Below, one piece after another: positions 41,777 through 50,910 of a stretch of 64,000 nt of DNA. Under the pieces are notes generated by a model. The model saw only the letters and a list, made by a program, of their open reading frames with translations, was not told where the DNA came from and did not search any database. Both the position numbers and the translations under genes were made by a program. The first letter of the stretch is position 1, and every line of letters starts with the position of its first letter. Source of the DNA: LSUCC0057 sp042091915 (GTDB lineage: Bacteria > Pseudomonadota > Gammaproteobacteria > Pseudomonadales > Porticoccaceae); the NCBI GenBank assembly GCA_042091915.1, contig JBELGO010000001.1:1-64000 (forward strand). The letters run 5' to 3'.

Positions 41777-43159
41777 ATGAGAATAGTCATTGTCGGCGCA
41801 GGCCAAGTGGGGGGCACTCTGGCGGAGAACTTGGTCCGTGAAAAAAACGATATCACTGTTGTTGATATCGACTCTGGCCGCTTAGCCGAGCTTCAAGATC
41901 GCCTCGATATTCGCACAGTCGTCGGCGTCGGCAGTTACCCGGACGTACTCTTTAATGCTGGCATCGAAGATGCCGATCTACTGGTTGCTGTCACCAGCAG
42001 TGACGAAGTAAATATTACCGCTTGCCAGGTAGCTTATTCGCTGTGTAAAACACCCGAGCGCATTGCCCGTATTCGCGCTGGCAATTACAGCGACCCGCGC
42101 TTTGCAAGCCGCCTCTTCAACGATACCAATATGCCCGTCGGCGTGATGATTGCGCCAGAGCAAGTGGTCACTGATTACATTATTAAATTGGTCGAACAAC
42201 CAGGCGCTCTGCAGGTACTAGATTTTGCCGAGGGGGCCATCCGTTTGGTCGGCTTGCGCGCGGTAAAAAATAGCCCACTGGTAGGTCAAGAGCTGCGCAC
42301 GCTGCGCGAACATATGCCCAATATCGATGCGCGCGTTGCGGCTATTTTTCGCGATGGGAAACCGATGTTTCCCAAAGGAGAGACGGTAATCGTCGACGGC
42401 GATGAGGTATTTCTAATTGCTGCGCGCAAAAATATTCGCTCAGTGATGGGCGAACTGCGCAAACTGGAAAACCCCTATCAGCGTCTAATTATCGCCGGGG
42501 GCGGCAATATCGGCTACCGCCTGGCAAAAACCTTAGAAAACGATTATCAGATTAAACTGATTGAGTTCGACCACGAACGCACCGAGTTCCTCGCCGAGCA
42601 CCTCAACAAAAGTGTTGTGCTGCGCGGCTCAGCAACAGACCAAGAGCTGCTGCTGGATGAGAATATCGATAAGACCGATCTTTTCCTAGCTCTCACCAAT
42701 GACGACGAGGTCAATATCATGGCCTCCTTGCTGGCAAAAAAATTGGGTGCGCGCAAAGTAATGACACTTATCTCAAACCCGGTCTATGCCGACCTTATGG
42801 AGAGCGGGGCTATCGATGTAGCCATCTCGCCACAACAGGCGACGACCAGCTCGCTGCTCACCCATGTGCGCAAAGGTGGCGCTGTCAGCGCGCACTCACT
42901 GCGTCGCGGGGCGGCGGAGGCCATAGAAATAGTAGTGACTGGTGATGCTCGCACATCACAAGTGATCGGCCGCGCAATTGAAGATATCAAGTCGCCCAGT
43001 GGTGTTACTCTGGCAGCACTGGTCCGCAACGGTGAAGTAATCATTGCCCACCACGACACTGTGATAGAAGTGGGCGACCATGTGATTGTATTTTTGGTGG
43101 ATAAAAATAATACTCGCGCAGTCGAAAAACTGTTTGAACCGGCCGCTGGGTTCTTCTAA
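41777..43159 (+). CDS. trkA: Trk potassium uptake regulatory subunit TrkA
   Basis: Cytoplasmic NAD-binding gating subunit of the Trk K+ uptake system. Two tandem RCK units are seen: the first begins MRIVIVGAGQVGGTLAENL, the second IIAGGGNIGYRLAKTLE near residue 233; each is followed by a TrkA-C domain. Length 460. It is preceded by rsmB (12 bases) and followed by trkH (9 bases), so the gate and the channel are co-expressed. Confidence 0.96.
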   Translation: MRIVIVGAGQVGGTLAENLVREKNDITVVDIDSGRLAELQDRLDIRTVVGVGSYPDVLFNAGIEDADLLVAVTSSDEVNITACQVAYSLCKTPERIARIRAGNYSDPRFASRLFNDTNMPVGVMIAPEQVVTDYIIKLVEQPGALQVLDFAEGAIRLVGLRAVKNSPLVGQELRTLREHMPNIDARVAAIFRDGKPMFPKGETVIVDGDEVFLIAARKNIRSVMGELRKLENPYQRLIIAGGGNIGYRLAKTLENDYQIKLIEFDHERTEFLAEHLNKSVVLRGSATDQELLLDENIDKTDLFLALTNDDEVNIMASLLAKKLGARKVMTLISNPVYADLMESGAIDVAISPQQATTSSLLTHVRKGGAVSAHSLRRGAAEAIEIVVTGDARTSQVIGRAIEDIKSPSGVTLAALVRNGEVIIAHHDTVIEVGDHVIVFLVDKNNTRAVEKLFEPAAGFF

Positions 43160-43168
43160 GGAGCCGCT

Positions 43169-44617
43169 GTGCACTACACTGTGATTGGTCGCGTACTCGG
43201 CCTACTGCTTTCACTGTTCAGCTTTACCATGCTGACGCCGATTATTGTCGCTTTAATCTACGGCGAAGAGACTATCCCGATGTTCTTTCTCGCCTTCGCT
43301 ATCACCGGCGGAATCGGCGCTCTGAGCTGGTGGTTATCGCACAATGATCACGCCGACCTGCGCACTCGCGACGGTTTCATTATTACCGTGCTTTTCTGGC
43401 TGGTTTTGAGTGTCTTCGGCGCACTGCCGCTGATGCTCGCAGAAGCGCCGCACTTGCGTTTTACCGACGCCGTGTTTGAGTCTATCTCTGGCCTCACCAC
43501 CACTGGGGCGACTGTTATGGGCGACTTAGACAGTCTACCGCGCTCAATACTTTACTACCGCCAACAACTGCAGTGGCTCGGCGGTATCGGTATTGTTGTT
43601 ATTGCCGTAGCCATTCTGCCCATGCTCGGAGTCGGCGGCATGCAGCTTTACCGCGCAGAGACGCCAGGGCCGATGAAGGATTCCAAACTCAAGCCGCGCA
43701 TTACCGAAACAGCCAATTTGCTGTTTCGCGTTTACTTAGTGCTCACGGTCTGCTGCGCTATCGCCTACTACGCAGCGGGCATGGCGCCGTTCGATGCCAT
43801 CTGCCACAGCTTCTCTACCGTCGCCATTGGCGGTTTTTCAACCCACGATGCCAGTATCGGCTTTTACGACAGTCCCGTTATTATGTTGGTAGCGATGGTG
43901 TTTATGGTGCTGGCGGGGCTCAATTTTGCGCTGCACTATTTAGCTTGGGGGAGAAAGAGCATTCTCAGCTATTGGCAAGACCCTGAGGCTCGTCTCTACC
44001 TAATTTTATTGTTTGGCGGCGGCTCACTGACTGTCGCCTACCTCTATTTCAGCCAAGTCTATGCGCTTGGCGATAGTCTACTGCACGGCTCATTTCAGTA
44101 CATTTCAATTATGACCACGACCGGCTTTGCCACTGCAGACTTTGGTAGCTGGCCGACATTCCTGCCGTTCTTTCTGCTCTTCGCTTCATTTTTTGGCGCT
44201 TGCGCAGGCTCCACAGGTGGCGGTATTAAAATTAGCCGCATGTTAATTTTAGGCAAACAGTGCATGCGCGAGGTGTATCGATTGGTCCACCCCAATGCGG
44301 TATTGCCGATTAAAATTAATGGGCGCATCTTCCCCGAGCGCGTGGCCGACGGTATCTGGGCGTTTTTCGGTGCTTACTTGGCGATCTACTACTTTATTGT
44401 TTTGCTACTGCTCGCCTCCGGACTCGACTACGTCACCGCGTGGTCGGCAACCGCCGCCGCACTCAACAATTTAGGGCCCGGGCTTGGCGATGTAGCACTC
44501 AATTATGGCGGCATTAACGATTTCGCCAAATGGGTGCTGTGCGCAGGCATGCTGCTTGGCCGGCTGGAGATCTTCACACTGCTAGTGCTGTTTTCGCCGA
44601 CTTTTTGGCGCAGTTAA
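43169..44617 (+). CDS. trkH: Trk potassium uptake membrane subunit TrkH
   Basis: Pore-forming K+ transporter. About ten or more hydrophobic segments and four pore-loop motifs are present: SGLTTTGATVMGD, FSTVAIGGFSTHDAS, IMTTTGFATADFGSW and ALNNLGPGLGDVALNY. Start is GTG at 43169 with GGAG five bases upstream. Length 482 is normal. It ends the def operon; a gene remnant on the other strand lies just beyond it. Confidence 0.96.
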   Translation: MHYTVIGRVLGLLLSLFSFTMLTPIIVALIYGEETIPMFFLAFAITGGIGALSWWLSHNDHADLRTRDGFIITVLFWLVLSVFGALPLMLAEAPHLRFTDAVFESISGLTTTGATVMGDLDSLPRSILYYRQQLQWLGGIGIVVIAVAILPMLGVGGMQLYRAETPGPMKDSKLKPRITETANLLFRVYLVLTVCCAIAYYAAGMAPFDAICHSFSTVAIGGFSTHDASIGFYDSPVIMLVAMVFMVLAGLNFALHYLAWGRKSILSYWQDPEARLYLILLFGGGSLTVAYLYFSQVYALGDSLLHGSFQYISIMTTTGFATADFGSWPTFLPFFLLFASFFGACAGSTGGGIKISRMLILGKQCMREVYRLVHPNAVLPIKINGRIFPERVADGIWAFFGAYLAIYYFIVLLLLASGLDYVTAWSATAAALNNLGPGLGDVALNYGGINDFAKWVLCAGMLLGRLEIFTLLVLFSPTFWRS

Positions 44618-44668
44618 CTGGTCTAGCTAACTTTCACGCTTTTACCCGCTTCTCAGTAGCGCTAATCG

Positions 44669-44921
44669 TTAGGCCTGCAATGTCTTTTCAGTGGCGCGCT
44701 CTATACCCTCCAAGCCTGACGAAGGGTTTACCTCCAGCAGCGGCCCACTCTTAATTAGCCGCTGCAAAGAAAACAGCTTATCTCGCGATTGGTGAGTGTC
44801 AGCTCTATCTCCCAGACCTGGTCGCCAAGCCGCATAGGTGAGCGAATGACATAGCGTTGTTCACTGGAAACACTGGAACTGCGCACGACATAGCTAAATA
44901 TGCGGCTGTTTACTGCAATTT
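44669..44921 (-). pseudogene. Remnant of an ATP-dependent zinc protease / retropepsin-like protein
   Basis: The 292 bases between trkH and the TRAP lipoprotein gene hold the C-terminal part of a gene on the minus strand. One frame reads AVNSRIFSYVVRSSSVSS, RYVIRSPMRLGDQVWEIEL and TLTNRE before a stop; shifting one base continues RLIKSGPLLEVNPSSGLEG to a TAA at 44669. The combination Arg-x-Val, leucine-glycine strand, LTNR and VNP matches the C-terminal half of the family of PF05618 as I know it from Pseudomonas. The N-terminal half with the DTG-type catalytic motif is missing, and the frame runs into the end of the TRAP gene. Confidence 0.55.
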
Positions 44922-46010
44922 GCGCGCGCGGTAGTAGGCCTCTTCGCTGATCTCGTGGTACTGCATAGACTGCTCTTTAAAGGCGTTGATAGAATCGGCT
45001 ACTTTGCGCACAAAGGGGTCGGTGGCCGCCATCTCTTCGACAACCTGCGTTGAAATGCGCGACAGTTCTCGCAGTACCTCATCGGGGAGTTGACGCAATT
45101 CAACCCCGTGGGTTTCAACCAACTCGGTTAGCGCTGCATTGTTGCGCGCTGTGTACTCGTCGAGCATATCCTGGTTTACCGCTCGGCTAGCCACCTCAAT
45201 GATCGCCTGTAAGTCGTCGGGCAGGGCATCGTACGCCGCCTTGTTAACAATAAATTCCAAGGTCGGGCCGGGCTCGTGCCAGCCGGGATAGTAGTAGTAC
45301 TGCGCCACTTGATGGAGACCGAAAGCGAGATCGTTATAGGGACCAACCCACTCTGTGGCATCGATTACACCAGTCTGCATAGAGGTATAAATATCGCCCC
45401 CTGCCATGCTCACAGCCGTACCGCCGGCGCGCGTAAATACCTCGCCACCCAGGCCTGGTATACGCATTTTTAATCCCTTGAGATCTTCCATGGTATTGAT
45501 CTCGCGGTTGAACCAACCGGCCATCTGTACACCGGTGTTGCCACCGGCGAAAGGCACTAGGTTGTACTGTGCGTAGAGTTCGCGCCACAACTCCATACCA
45601 CCTCCGTAGTGCAGCCAGGCGTTCATCTCTTGGGCGTTAAGCCCAAACGGAAGAGTAGTAAAAAACGGTGCGGCGAGGTTTTTGCCTTTCCAGTAGTAGG
45701 CGCCGTCGTGGCCCATCTCGGCCACCCCTTGTGAGACGGCGTCAAACCCCTCCAGTGCTGGCACCAACTGCCCGGCACCAAATACCTTAATGGTTAGACG
45801 GCCACTGCTGAGGCGCTCGACTAATTTGGCAAAATTTTCTGGCGCAGTACCTAAGCCTGGGAAGTTTTTCGGCCAACTGGTGACCAGCTTCCACTGGTAA
45901 GTTTTTGCTGGTGCTTGCTGGTCTGCAGCGCTACCCACATTGTTAGTGGTTTCCCCACCGCAGCTCACTAATAGTGTGGCAAACAGTAGAGCAATAAGCA
46001 TCTTGTTCAT
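44910..46010 (-). CDS. TRAP transporter substrate-binding lipoprotein (DctP family)
   Basis: Binding protein of a TRAP uptake system, probably for a 2-oxo acid or other carboxylate. The lipobox LLVSC at about residues 15-19 indicates membrane anchoring, unusual as most DctP proteins are free periplasmic. Family features are WKLVTSWPKNFPGLGTAPENFA, LKGLKMRIPGLGGEVF with the substrate arginine, and DATEWVGPYNDLAFG, close to the alpha-keto-acid binder TakP. No DctQ or DctM gene is in the window. Start at 46010 (AGGGTGAAAGAT upstream) rather than GTG 46019. It lies 36 bases after uvrD on the same strand. Confidence 0.9.
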   Translation of the reverse strand: MNKMLIALLFATLLVSCGGETTNNVGSAADQQAPAKTYQWKLVTSWPKNFPGLGTAPENFAKLVERLSSGRLTIKVFGAGQLVPALEGFDAVSQGVAEMGHDGAYYWKGKNLAAPFFTTLPFGLNAQEMNAWLHYGGGMELWRELYAQYNLVPFAGGNTGVQMAGWFNREINTMEDLKGLKMRIPGLGGEVFTRAGGTAVSMAGGDIYTSMQTGVIDATEWVGPYNDLAFGLHQVAQYYYYPGWHEPGPTLEFIVNKAAYDALPDDLQAIIEVASRAVNQDMLDEYTARNNAALTELVETHGVELRQLPDEVLRELSRISTQVVEEMAATDPFVRKVADSINAFKEQSMQYHEISEEAYYRARKLQ

Positions 46011-46046
46011 ATCTTTCACCCTGGAGCCGCGCTGCGGCCTAGTTGT

Positions 46047-48200
46047 TTATATAGCTGTTAAATTTGCCGAGGCCAAAATCAGTATTTTGGTACCCACCGC
46101 TTCAAAAGCAACCTGAACACGCGCGCGCGCGCCTTGACCTTCAAAATTGAGGATAGTGCCCTCGCCGTAAACGCTGTGCAGAACCTGTTGGCCCAACGCA
46201 AAACCCTCGCTGCCACCGTCGCTCATTGAAGGCTGTGCAGCGTAACTGGTGGGCCGTGCGACACTGTTGTTGAGGCGCACCTCCTGAATTAACTCGCTGG
46301 GAATATCGCGCACAAAACGCGAGACACTGTTAAAGCTTTCGGTGCCAAACATAGTGCGGCTCTCGGCAAAGCTCAGCTGTAGCGATTCGCGCGCGCGAGT
46401 TATACCCACATAGGCAAGTCGACGCTCCTCTTCGAGCCGGCCTGGCTCTTCTATCGACATCTTGTGCGGAAACAGGTTCTCCTCCATACCCACCAAGAAT
46501 ACCACTGGGAATTCGAGCCCTTTGGCACTGTGCAAAGTCATCAACTGCACAGCGTCTTGATCTTGCTCCGCTTGGTGGTCGCCGGCATCCAGTGCCACTT
46601 GGTCCAAGAATTGGCCGAGTACCGAAAGTTGTTCGTCCTCTGCTTCAAAATTGCGACAGGCGGTCACCAGCTCTTGGAGGTTTTCTACTCGCGCCTGACC
46701 GCGCTCGCCGCGCTCTTTAGCGTGAAAATCAGTCAGCCCGGTCCGGGCTGTCATATGCTCTGCCAATTCACCCAGAGTGAGTTCGCTGGCCTCGCTGTCG
46801 AGCTGTTCAATCAAGTTAATAAAGGTTTGCAGTGCAGTGGCGGCACGCGCCGCCAAGCCACTCTCGCAAAGCTGCTTGGCTGCCTGCCAGAGGCTCACTT
46901 GCTGGCTGCGCGCAGCTGTGCGCACAGCGTCGAGGGTGCGCTCGCCAATGCCGCGCGTCGGAGTGTTGATCACACGCTCGAAAGCGGGGTCATCATCGCG
47001 GTTTTGAATCAACCGCAGGTAGGCGAGTGCGTTGCGGATCTCCATTCGCTCGTAGAAGCGCTGGCCGCCATAAATACGGTAGGCGATATCGCTCTGCAGG
47101 AGTGCCTCTTCGAGAATGCGCGACTGCGCATTGGAGCGGTAGAGCACCGCCATCTCATCTAGACGTCGACCCTGCGCAACGCCGGCACTGACTTGATCGG
47201 CGACAAAGCGCGCTTCATCGCGCTCATTAAAAGCGGCATAGAGCGTGATCAAATCGCCATCACCGGCTTCGGTCCACAGCTGCTTGCCGAGCCGATCGCT
47301 GTTTTTAACAATCACTGCATTGGCCGCGTTGAGGATATTGGCCGTTGAGCGGTAGTTCTGCTCGAGACGAATAGTCTCTACCGCAGGAAAATCTTTTTCA
47401 TAACTGAGTATGTTTTCGATGCGGGCTCCGCGCCAGCCGTAGATCGATTGATCGTCATCCCCGACCGCGGTCAGCTGCGAGCGCTTGCCCGCGAGCAGAC
47501 GCAACCAGCCATACTGCACCGCATTGGTGTCTTGGAACTCGTCGACCAAAATATGTTGGAAACGCGTCTGGTAGTGATCGAGTAGCGCGGGGTTGTCGCG
47601 CCACAGTTCTAGCGAACGCAACAGTAACTCGGCAAAATCGATAACACCCAGGCGCTGACAGAGTTCTTCGTAGTCGCGGTAGACACGCAGCATAGTTGCC
47701 AGAGTCGGGTCACCACTCTCTTGAATGTGTGCTGCGCGCAGACCTTCATCTTTTTGGCCGTTTATCCACCACTGAATCTGCTTTGGCGCCCAGCGCTGCT
47801 CATCTAAGTCGAGAGCACGCATCACTCGCTTGACCATCCGCAGCTGGTCGTCGCTGTCGAGGATCTGGAAATTCTCGGGCAGTTTGGCCTCTTGGTAGTG
47901 CGCTTTCAGCAAACGGTGGGCTATACCGTGAAAGGTGCCGACCCACATCGCCTGCGGCGCCATACCTATCAGCTGATCGATGCGCTCGCGCATCTCTCTG
48001 GCAGCTTTATTAGTAAAGGTAACCGCCAAAATAGCGTAGGGCGAAGCACCCTCGACCTGTACTTTCCAGGCAATGCGGTGTACCAATACACGGGTCTTAC
48101 CGCTGCCGGCGCCGGCCAAAACCAGTAAGTGGCGGCTGTCGCTGGTCACAGCTTGTTCTTGTGCGGTGTTTAATCCGCTGAGTAAAGTAGTCACATCCAT
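46047..48200 (-). CDS. uvrD: DNA helicase II (UvrD)
   Basis: SF1A 3'-5' helicase of nucleotide excision and mismatch repair. Motif Ia/Walker A is LAGAGSGKTRVLVHRIAW, motif II LVDEFQDTN, motif III VGDDDQSIYGWRGA, motif IV IRLEQNYRS, and motif VI VGITRARESL. The C-terminal region VLHSVYGEGTIL is the Tudor-like UvrD end. Length 717. PcrA or Rep would be alternatives, but the N-terminus LNTAQEQAVTSD and C-terminal element favour UvrD. Confidence 0.96.
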   Translation of the reverse strand: MDVTTLLSGLNTAQEQAVTSDSRHLLVLAGAGSGKTRVLVHRIAWKVQVEGASPYAILAVTFTNKAAREMRERIDQLIGMAPQAMWVGTFHGIAHRLLKAHYQEAKLPENFQILDSDDQLRMVKRVMRALDLDEQRWAPKQIQWWINGQKDEGLRAAHIQESGDPTLATMLRVYRDYEELCQRLGVIDFAELLLRSLELWRDNPALLDHYQTRFQHILVDEFQDTNAVQYGWLRLLAGKRSQLTAVGDDDQSIYGWRGARIENILSYEKDFPAVETIRLEQNYRSTANILNAANAVIVKNSDRLGKQLWTEAGDGDLITLYAAFNERDEARFVADQVSAGVAQGRRLDEMAVLYRSNAQSRILEEALLQSDIAYRIYGGQRFYERMEIRNALAYLRLIQNRDDDPAFERVINTPTRGIGERTLDAVRTAARSQQVSLWQAAKQLCESGLAARAATALQTFINLIEQLDSEASELTLGELAEHMTARTGLTDFHAKERGERGQARVENLQELVTACRNFEAEDEQLSVLGQFLDQVALDAGDHQAEQDQDAVQLMTLHSAKGLEFPVVFLVGMEENLFPHKMSIEEPGRLEEERRLAYVGITRARESLQLSFAESRTMFGTESFNSVSRFVRDIPSELIQEVRLNNSVARPTSYAAQPSMSDGGSEGFALGQQVLHSVYGEGTILNFEGQGARARVQVAFEAVGTKILILASANLTAI

Positions 48201-48281
48201 AGCGGCTTATTCTAACCGACTGCCTCAGCCTGCGGGGAGTTTTGCCGCGACTAATTGCGCCATTGGCCACGGAGTTAGACG

Positions 48282-49535
48282 GTGAACAACTTTTTTAAAA
48301 AAATTACCAGCCTGATGTTGTTGAGCTTAACGCTACCGGTATTGAGCAGCGAGCAGGCCACCGATCATCTCGATTCTATTGTGCTGGGCGCGGGGTGCTT
48401 TTGGGGAGTGGAGAAGCGCTTTGCAGAGCTGCCTGGCGTCATCGATGTAGCCAGTGGTTACGCCGACGGCCGCGGCTTAAAACCGAGCTATCGCGTTATC
48501 ACTCAGCCGCGCCACCGCCACAATCCGGATAACTATGCCGAAGTCGTTAAAATCCGTTTTAATCGCCAAATCATCTCCAGCCAAACGTTGCTAGAAAAGT
48601 ATTTTGAGCAACACGACCCAACCCAGCTCAATCGCCAAGGCAACGACATCGGCACGCAGTACCGCTCTACTATTCTTTACAACAGCGAGGAGCAACGCAC
48701 TGCCGCCATCGCCGTGCGCGATCGCTATCAACAGTTGCTCAGCCAAGCCGGTTACGGCGACATTGTCACCGCCATCAAGCCGCTGGATAAATTCCACCCC
48801 GCCGAGGAGTATCACCAGGATTATCTGCGCAAAAACCCCAACGGTTACTGCCCAGACCACAGCACCGGTGTGACCTTTCATCCCAGTCAACCCGCTGCAC
48901 CTGTGGATAACCAGCCGCTGTTAGCGGGCAGAGCCATTGTGGTCCTAGAGGCCGAAGATTACTGCCCCTACTGTGACAAGTTCCGCGCCGATGTCAGCGA
49001 TCACTATTCAGGCTCTATCCCGCTCTATTACCGCACACCTAAACAGCTGGAGGGGTTAGAGATAACAACCCCCACCTGGGCAACCCCAACGCTGCTCTTT
49101 TTAGAGGAGGGCCGCGAGCGATTTGGCGTACAGGGGTACCGCTCGGCGAAAGAGTTTTACCAACTGCTTGGCGCCTTTAAGTTGGGCGACAGTGAGGCTT
49201 TTCAAGTCGCGTTTGAAAAAGGTACAGACGCCCGCTTCTGCCGCCAATACGATCTTTTCAAAGATACTCCGGATGGGATTTTTGTCGATACACTGAGCGG
49301 CGCGGCGCTATTCGACACACGCGATCGGTTTAACTCCAACAGCGGCTGGCTCTCGTTCACGCAGCCTGTTGCCGGTGCTGTCTACGAGAAGCCCGACAAT
49401 AGTTATGGCATGCAACGCACCGAGATCCGCTCTACCAGCAGTGACATTCACCTCGGCCATGTCTTTGACGATGGCCCCAACGGCCAACCGCGCTACTGTA
49501 TTAACGCCACGGTGCTAGAATTTAAACCGCGATAA
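48282..49535 (+). CDS. MsrA-thioredoxin-MsrB fusion, exported methionine sulfoxide reductase
   Basis: Repairs both S- and R-methionine sulfoxide, probably in the periplasm: a signal-like segment (residues 5-22) precedes the domains. MsrA, about residues 31-200, has the catalytic Cys39 in GAGCFWGVEKRF, plus EEYHQDYL and YCPDH. A thioredoxin-fold domain, about 210-300, has CPYC at 228-231 and a cis-Pro in TWATPTLLF. MsrB, about 305-417, has SSDIHLGHVFDDGP and RYCIN with catalytic Cys406; the zinc CXXC pairs are absent, and the usual GCGWPSF reads NSGWLSF. The known PilB order is Trx-MsrA-MsrB; here the reductant domain is in the middle. Start GTG 48282 with GGAG 7 bases upstream. Its stop abuts the convergent channel gene. 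Confidence 0.9.
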   Translation: MNNFFKKITSLMLLSLTLPVLSSEQATDHLDSIVLGAGCFWGVEKRFAELPGVIDVASGYADGRGLKPSYRVITQPRHRHNPDNYAEVVKIRFNRQIISSQTLLEKYFEQHDPTQLNRQGNDIGTQYRSTILYNSEEQRTAAIAVRDRYQQLLSQAGYGDIVTAIKPLDKFHPAEEYHQDYLRKNPNGYCPDHSTGVTFHPSQPAAPVDNQPLLAGRAIVVLEAEDYCPYCDKFRADVSDHYSGSIPLYYRTPKQLEGLEITTPTWATPTLLFLEEGRERFGVQGYRSAKEFYQLLGAFKLGDSEAFQVAFEKGTDARFCRQYDLFKDTPDGIFVDTLSGAALFDTRDRFNSNSGWLSFTQPVAGAVYEKPDNSYGMQRTEIRSTSSDIHLGHVFDDGPNGQPRYCINATVLEFKPR

Positions 49536-50576
49536 TCAGTGTTTTTTAAACGCTTCGAGCTGTTCGATCTGACGCTCTACAATCGCCAGTTCTACCGCAA
49601 TAGCGTCCTCTTCTTGCCACTCTACCGGGCGCTCGTTGCGCTCAGCCTTAGCCCACTCCTGTAAAGCGTGGCGGTGGCTGCGCAAAGCGCGCAAGTTGGC
49701 GGCAGATTCGGCTTTATCAAAAACAATATCCTCAGCGGTCACTACCGGCTCGTCGGCTGCGGGGATTTCTGGCCGCGCTGTAGGCGGCAGCGCTTTTTGC
49801 CACTGCGCAAACTGGCGCTGATTAATATAGCTGGGTGAAACAATCTCTACACCCGCTCGGTGTAGGGTATCGAGAATACTTTTGCGCAAATTCGATTTTG
49901 TCGTGAGCAATTTGCCTACATCGGCAAGAAAGCCGCTCACTTTATAAGTGACCGCATGATCGCCGAGATGGTCAATATGAACATAGGGCTCTTCGAGTTC
50001 GACACCGCTGGCCGCCTCAAGCAGGAGAGCTTCTATCTGCTGACGTTGCAAGTCGTAGCCGAGTGAGAGCGAACTACTCACCACCGTGCCCGATTTGTGG
50101 ATCACTTTAATTGGGTGGGTAGCCAGATAGAGGTGGGGGACAGTGAGCAAATCGCGCTGTTCGGTCTGCACCTCGGTATGAAAAACGCCTTTATCACTGA
50201 CGCGTCCCCAGCGTTCATTGATTTCGATAAAGTCACCGACATCAAAGGTGCGCACTGCGCGCAGCATCACGCCGGCCATTGCGTTGGCCACAAATGTCGT
50301 AGAAGAGAAAGCAATGACGCCGGTAAGCAAGACACCGATTAAACTGAGAATCTGCCCGCGAGTGACTTCGGAGAGCGGCAGCTGAATAATCACCAACACT
50401 AGGGCCAGCAACAGAGTGGCCCAGCTTGCCAACTGCCAGCGCAGCGCCACAGCGCGGCGGCTCTCCTGGTTGGCGCGGTTGCGCTGGGCCTTGAACAAGA
50501 TCACTAACCCCGCTGCACAAAGCAGCGTTACAGCGACACCGATAATACTGCTTAAATGATCCTGCAACTCGCTCAT
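49536..50576 (-). CDS. MscS-family mechanosensitive ion channel
   Basis: Small-conductance channel or related membrane protein. Three hydrophobic segments (residues about 10-28, 50-68, 75-100) end in the pore helix FSSTTFVANAMAGVMLRAVR; the MscS beta domain follows (FDVGDFIEINERWGRVSDKG). The soluble part ends with about 80 charged residues rich in Glu, Ala and Arg that may form a coiled coil. Length 346. A GGGTGGG precedes the ATG at 50576. Regulation by osmotic downshift is assumed from the family. Confidence 0.9.
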   Translation of the reverse strand: MSELQDHLSSIIGVAVTLLCAAGLVILFKAQRNRANQESRRAVALRWQLASWATLLLALVLVIIQLPLSEVTRGQILSLIGVLLTGVIAFSSTTFVANAMAGVMLRAVRTFDVGDFIEINERWGRVSDKGVFHTEVQTEQRDLLTVPHLYLATHPIKVIHKSGTVVSSSLSLGYDLQRQQIEALLLEAASGVELEEPYVHIDHLGDHAVTYKVSGFLADVGKLLTTKSNLRKSILDTLHRAGVEIVSPSYINQRQFAQWQKALPPTARPEIPAADEPVVTAEDIVFDKAESAANLRALRSHRHALQEWAKAERNERPVEWQEEDAIAVELAIVERQIEQLEAFKKH

Positions 50577-50610
50577 CCCACCCCCCTAACAGCGGTTGGT
50601 GCTGCCGTTG

Positions 50611-50910
50611 TTACTCTGCTCCGAGTTCACTGGCACAGCGTTCAAGCTGCACCGCCAGTTTAAAATCTCGCTCAGTAACACCACCGGCATCGTGGCTAAT
50701 AAGCTCCACCCAAACCCGATTGTAGACATTACCCCACTCAGGATGGTGGTCTAGCTGCTCGGCGGCATCTGCACCGCAGCGAATAAACTCTATTGCCTGA
50801 ACAAAATTGCCAAACGTTAAATCGCGACACAACGCGCCGACAGCGCGATCGTAGCGCCAGCCGCTGTACTGCTGAACAAACGCTTCTATCTGTTGTTGAG
50901 TTGCTAACAT
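50611..50910 (-). CDS. phhB: Pterin-4a-carbinolamine dehydratase
   Basis: Small dehydratase that recycles 4a-hydroxy-tetrahydropterin. The 99 residues contain AEQLDHHPEWGNVYNRVWVEL, with the family's HHPEW motif and catalytic histidines, and TERDFKLAVQLE. No phenylalanine hydroxylase is next to it. Its ATG directly abuts the TAA of the DUF3604 gene, so it is the second gene of that pair; it lies 34 bases before the channel gene. Confidence 0.92.
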   Translation of the reverse strand: MLATQQQIEAFVQQYSGWRYDRAVGALCRDLTFGNFVQAIEFIRCGADAAEQLDHHPEWGNVYNRVWVELISHDAGGVTERDFKLAVQLERCASELGAE

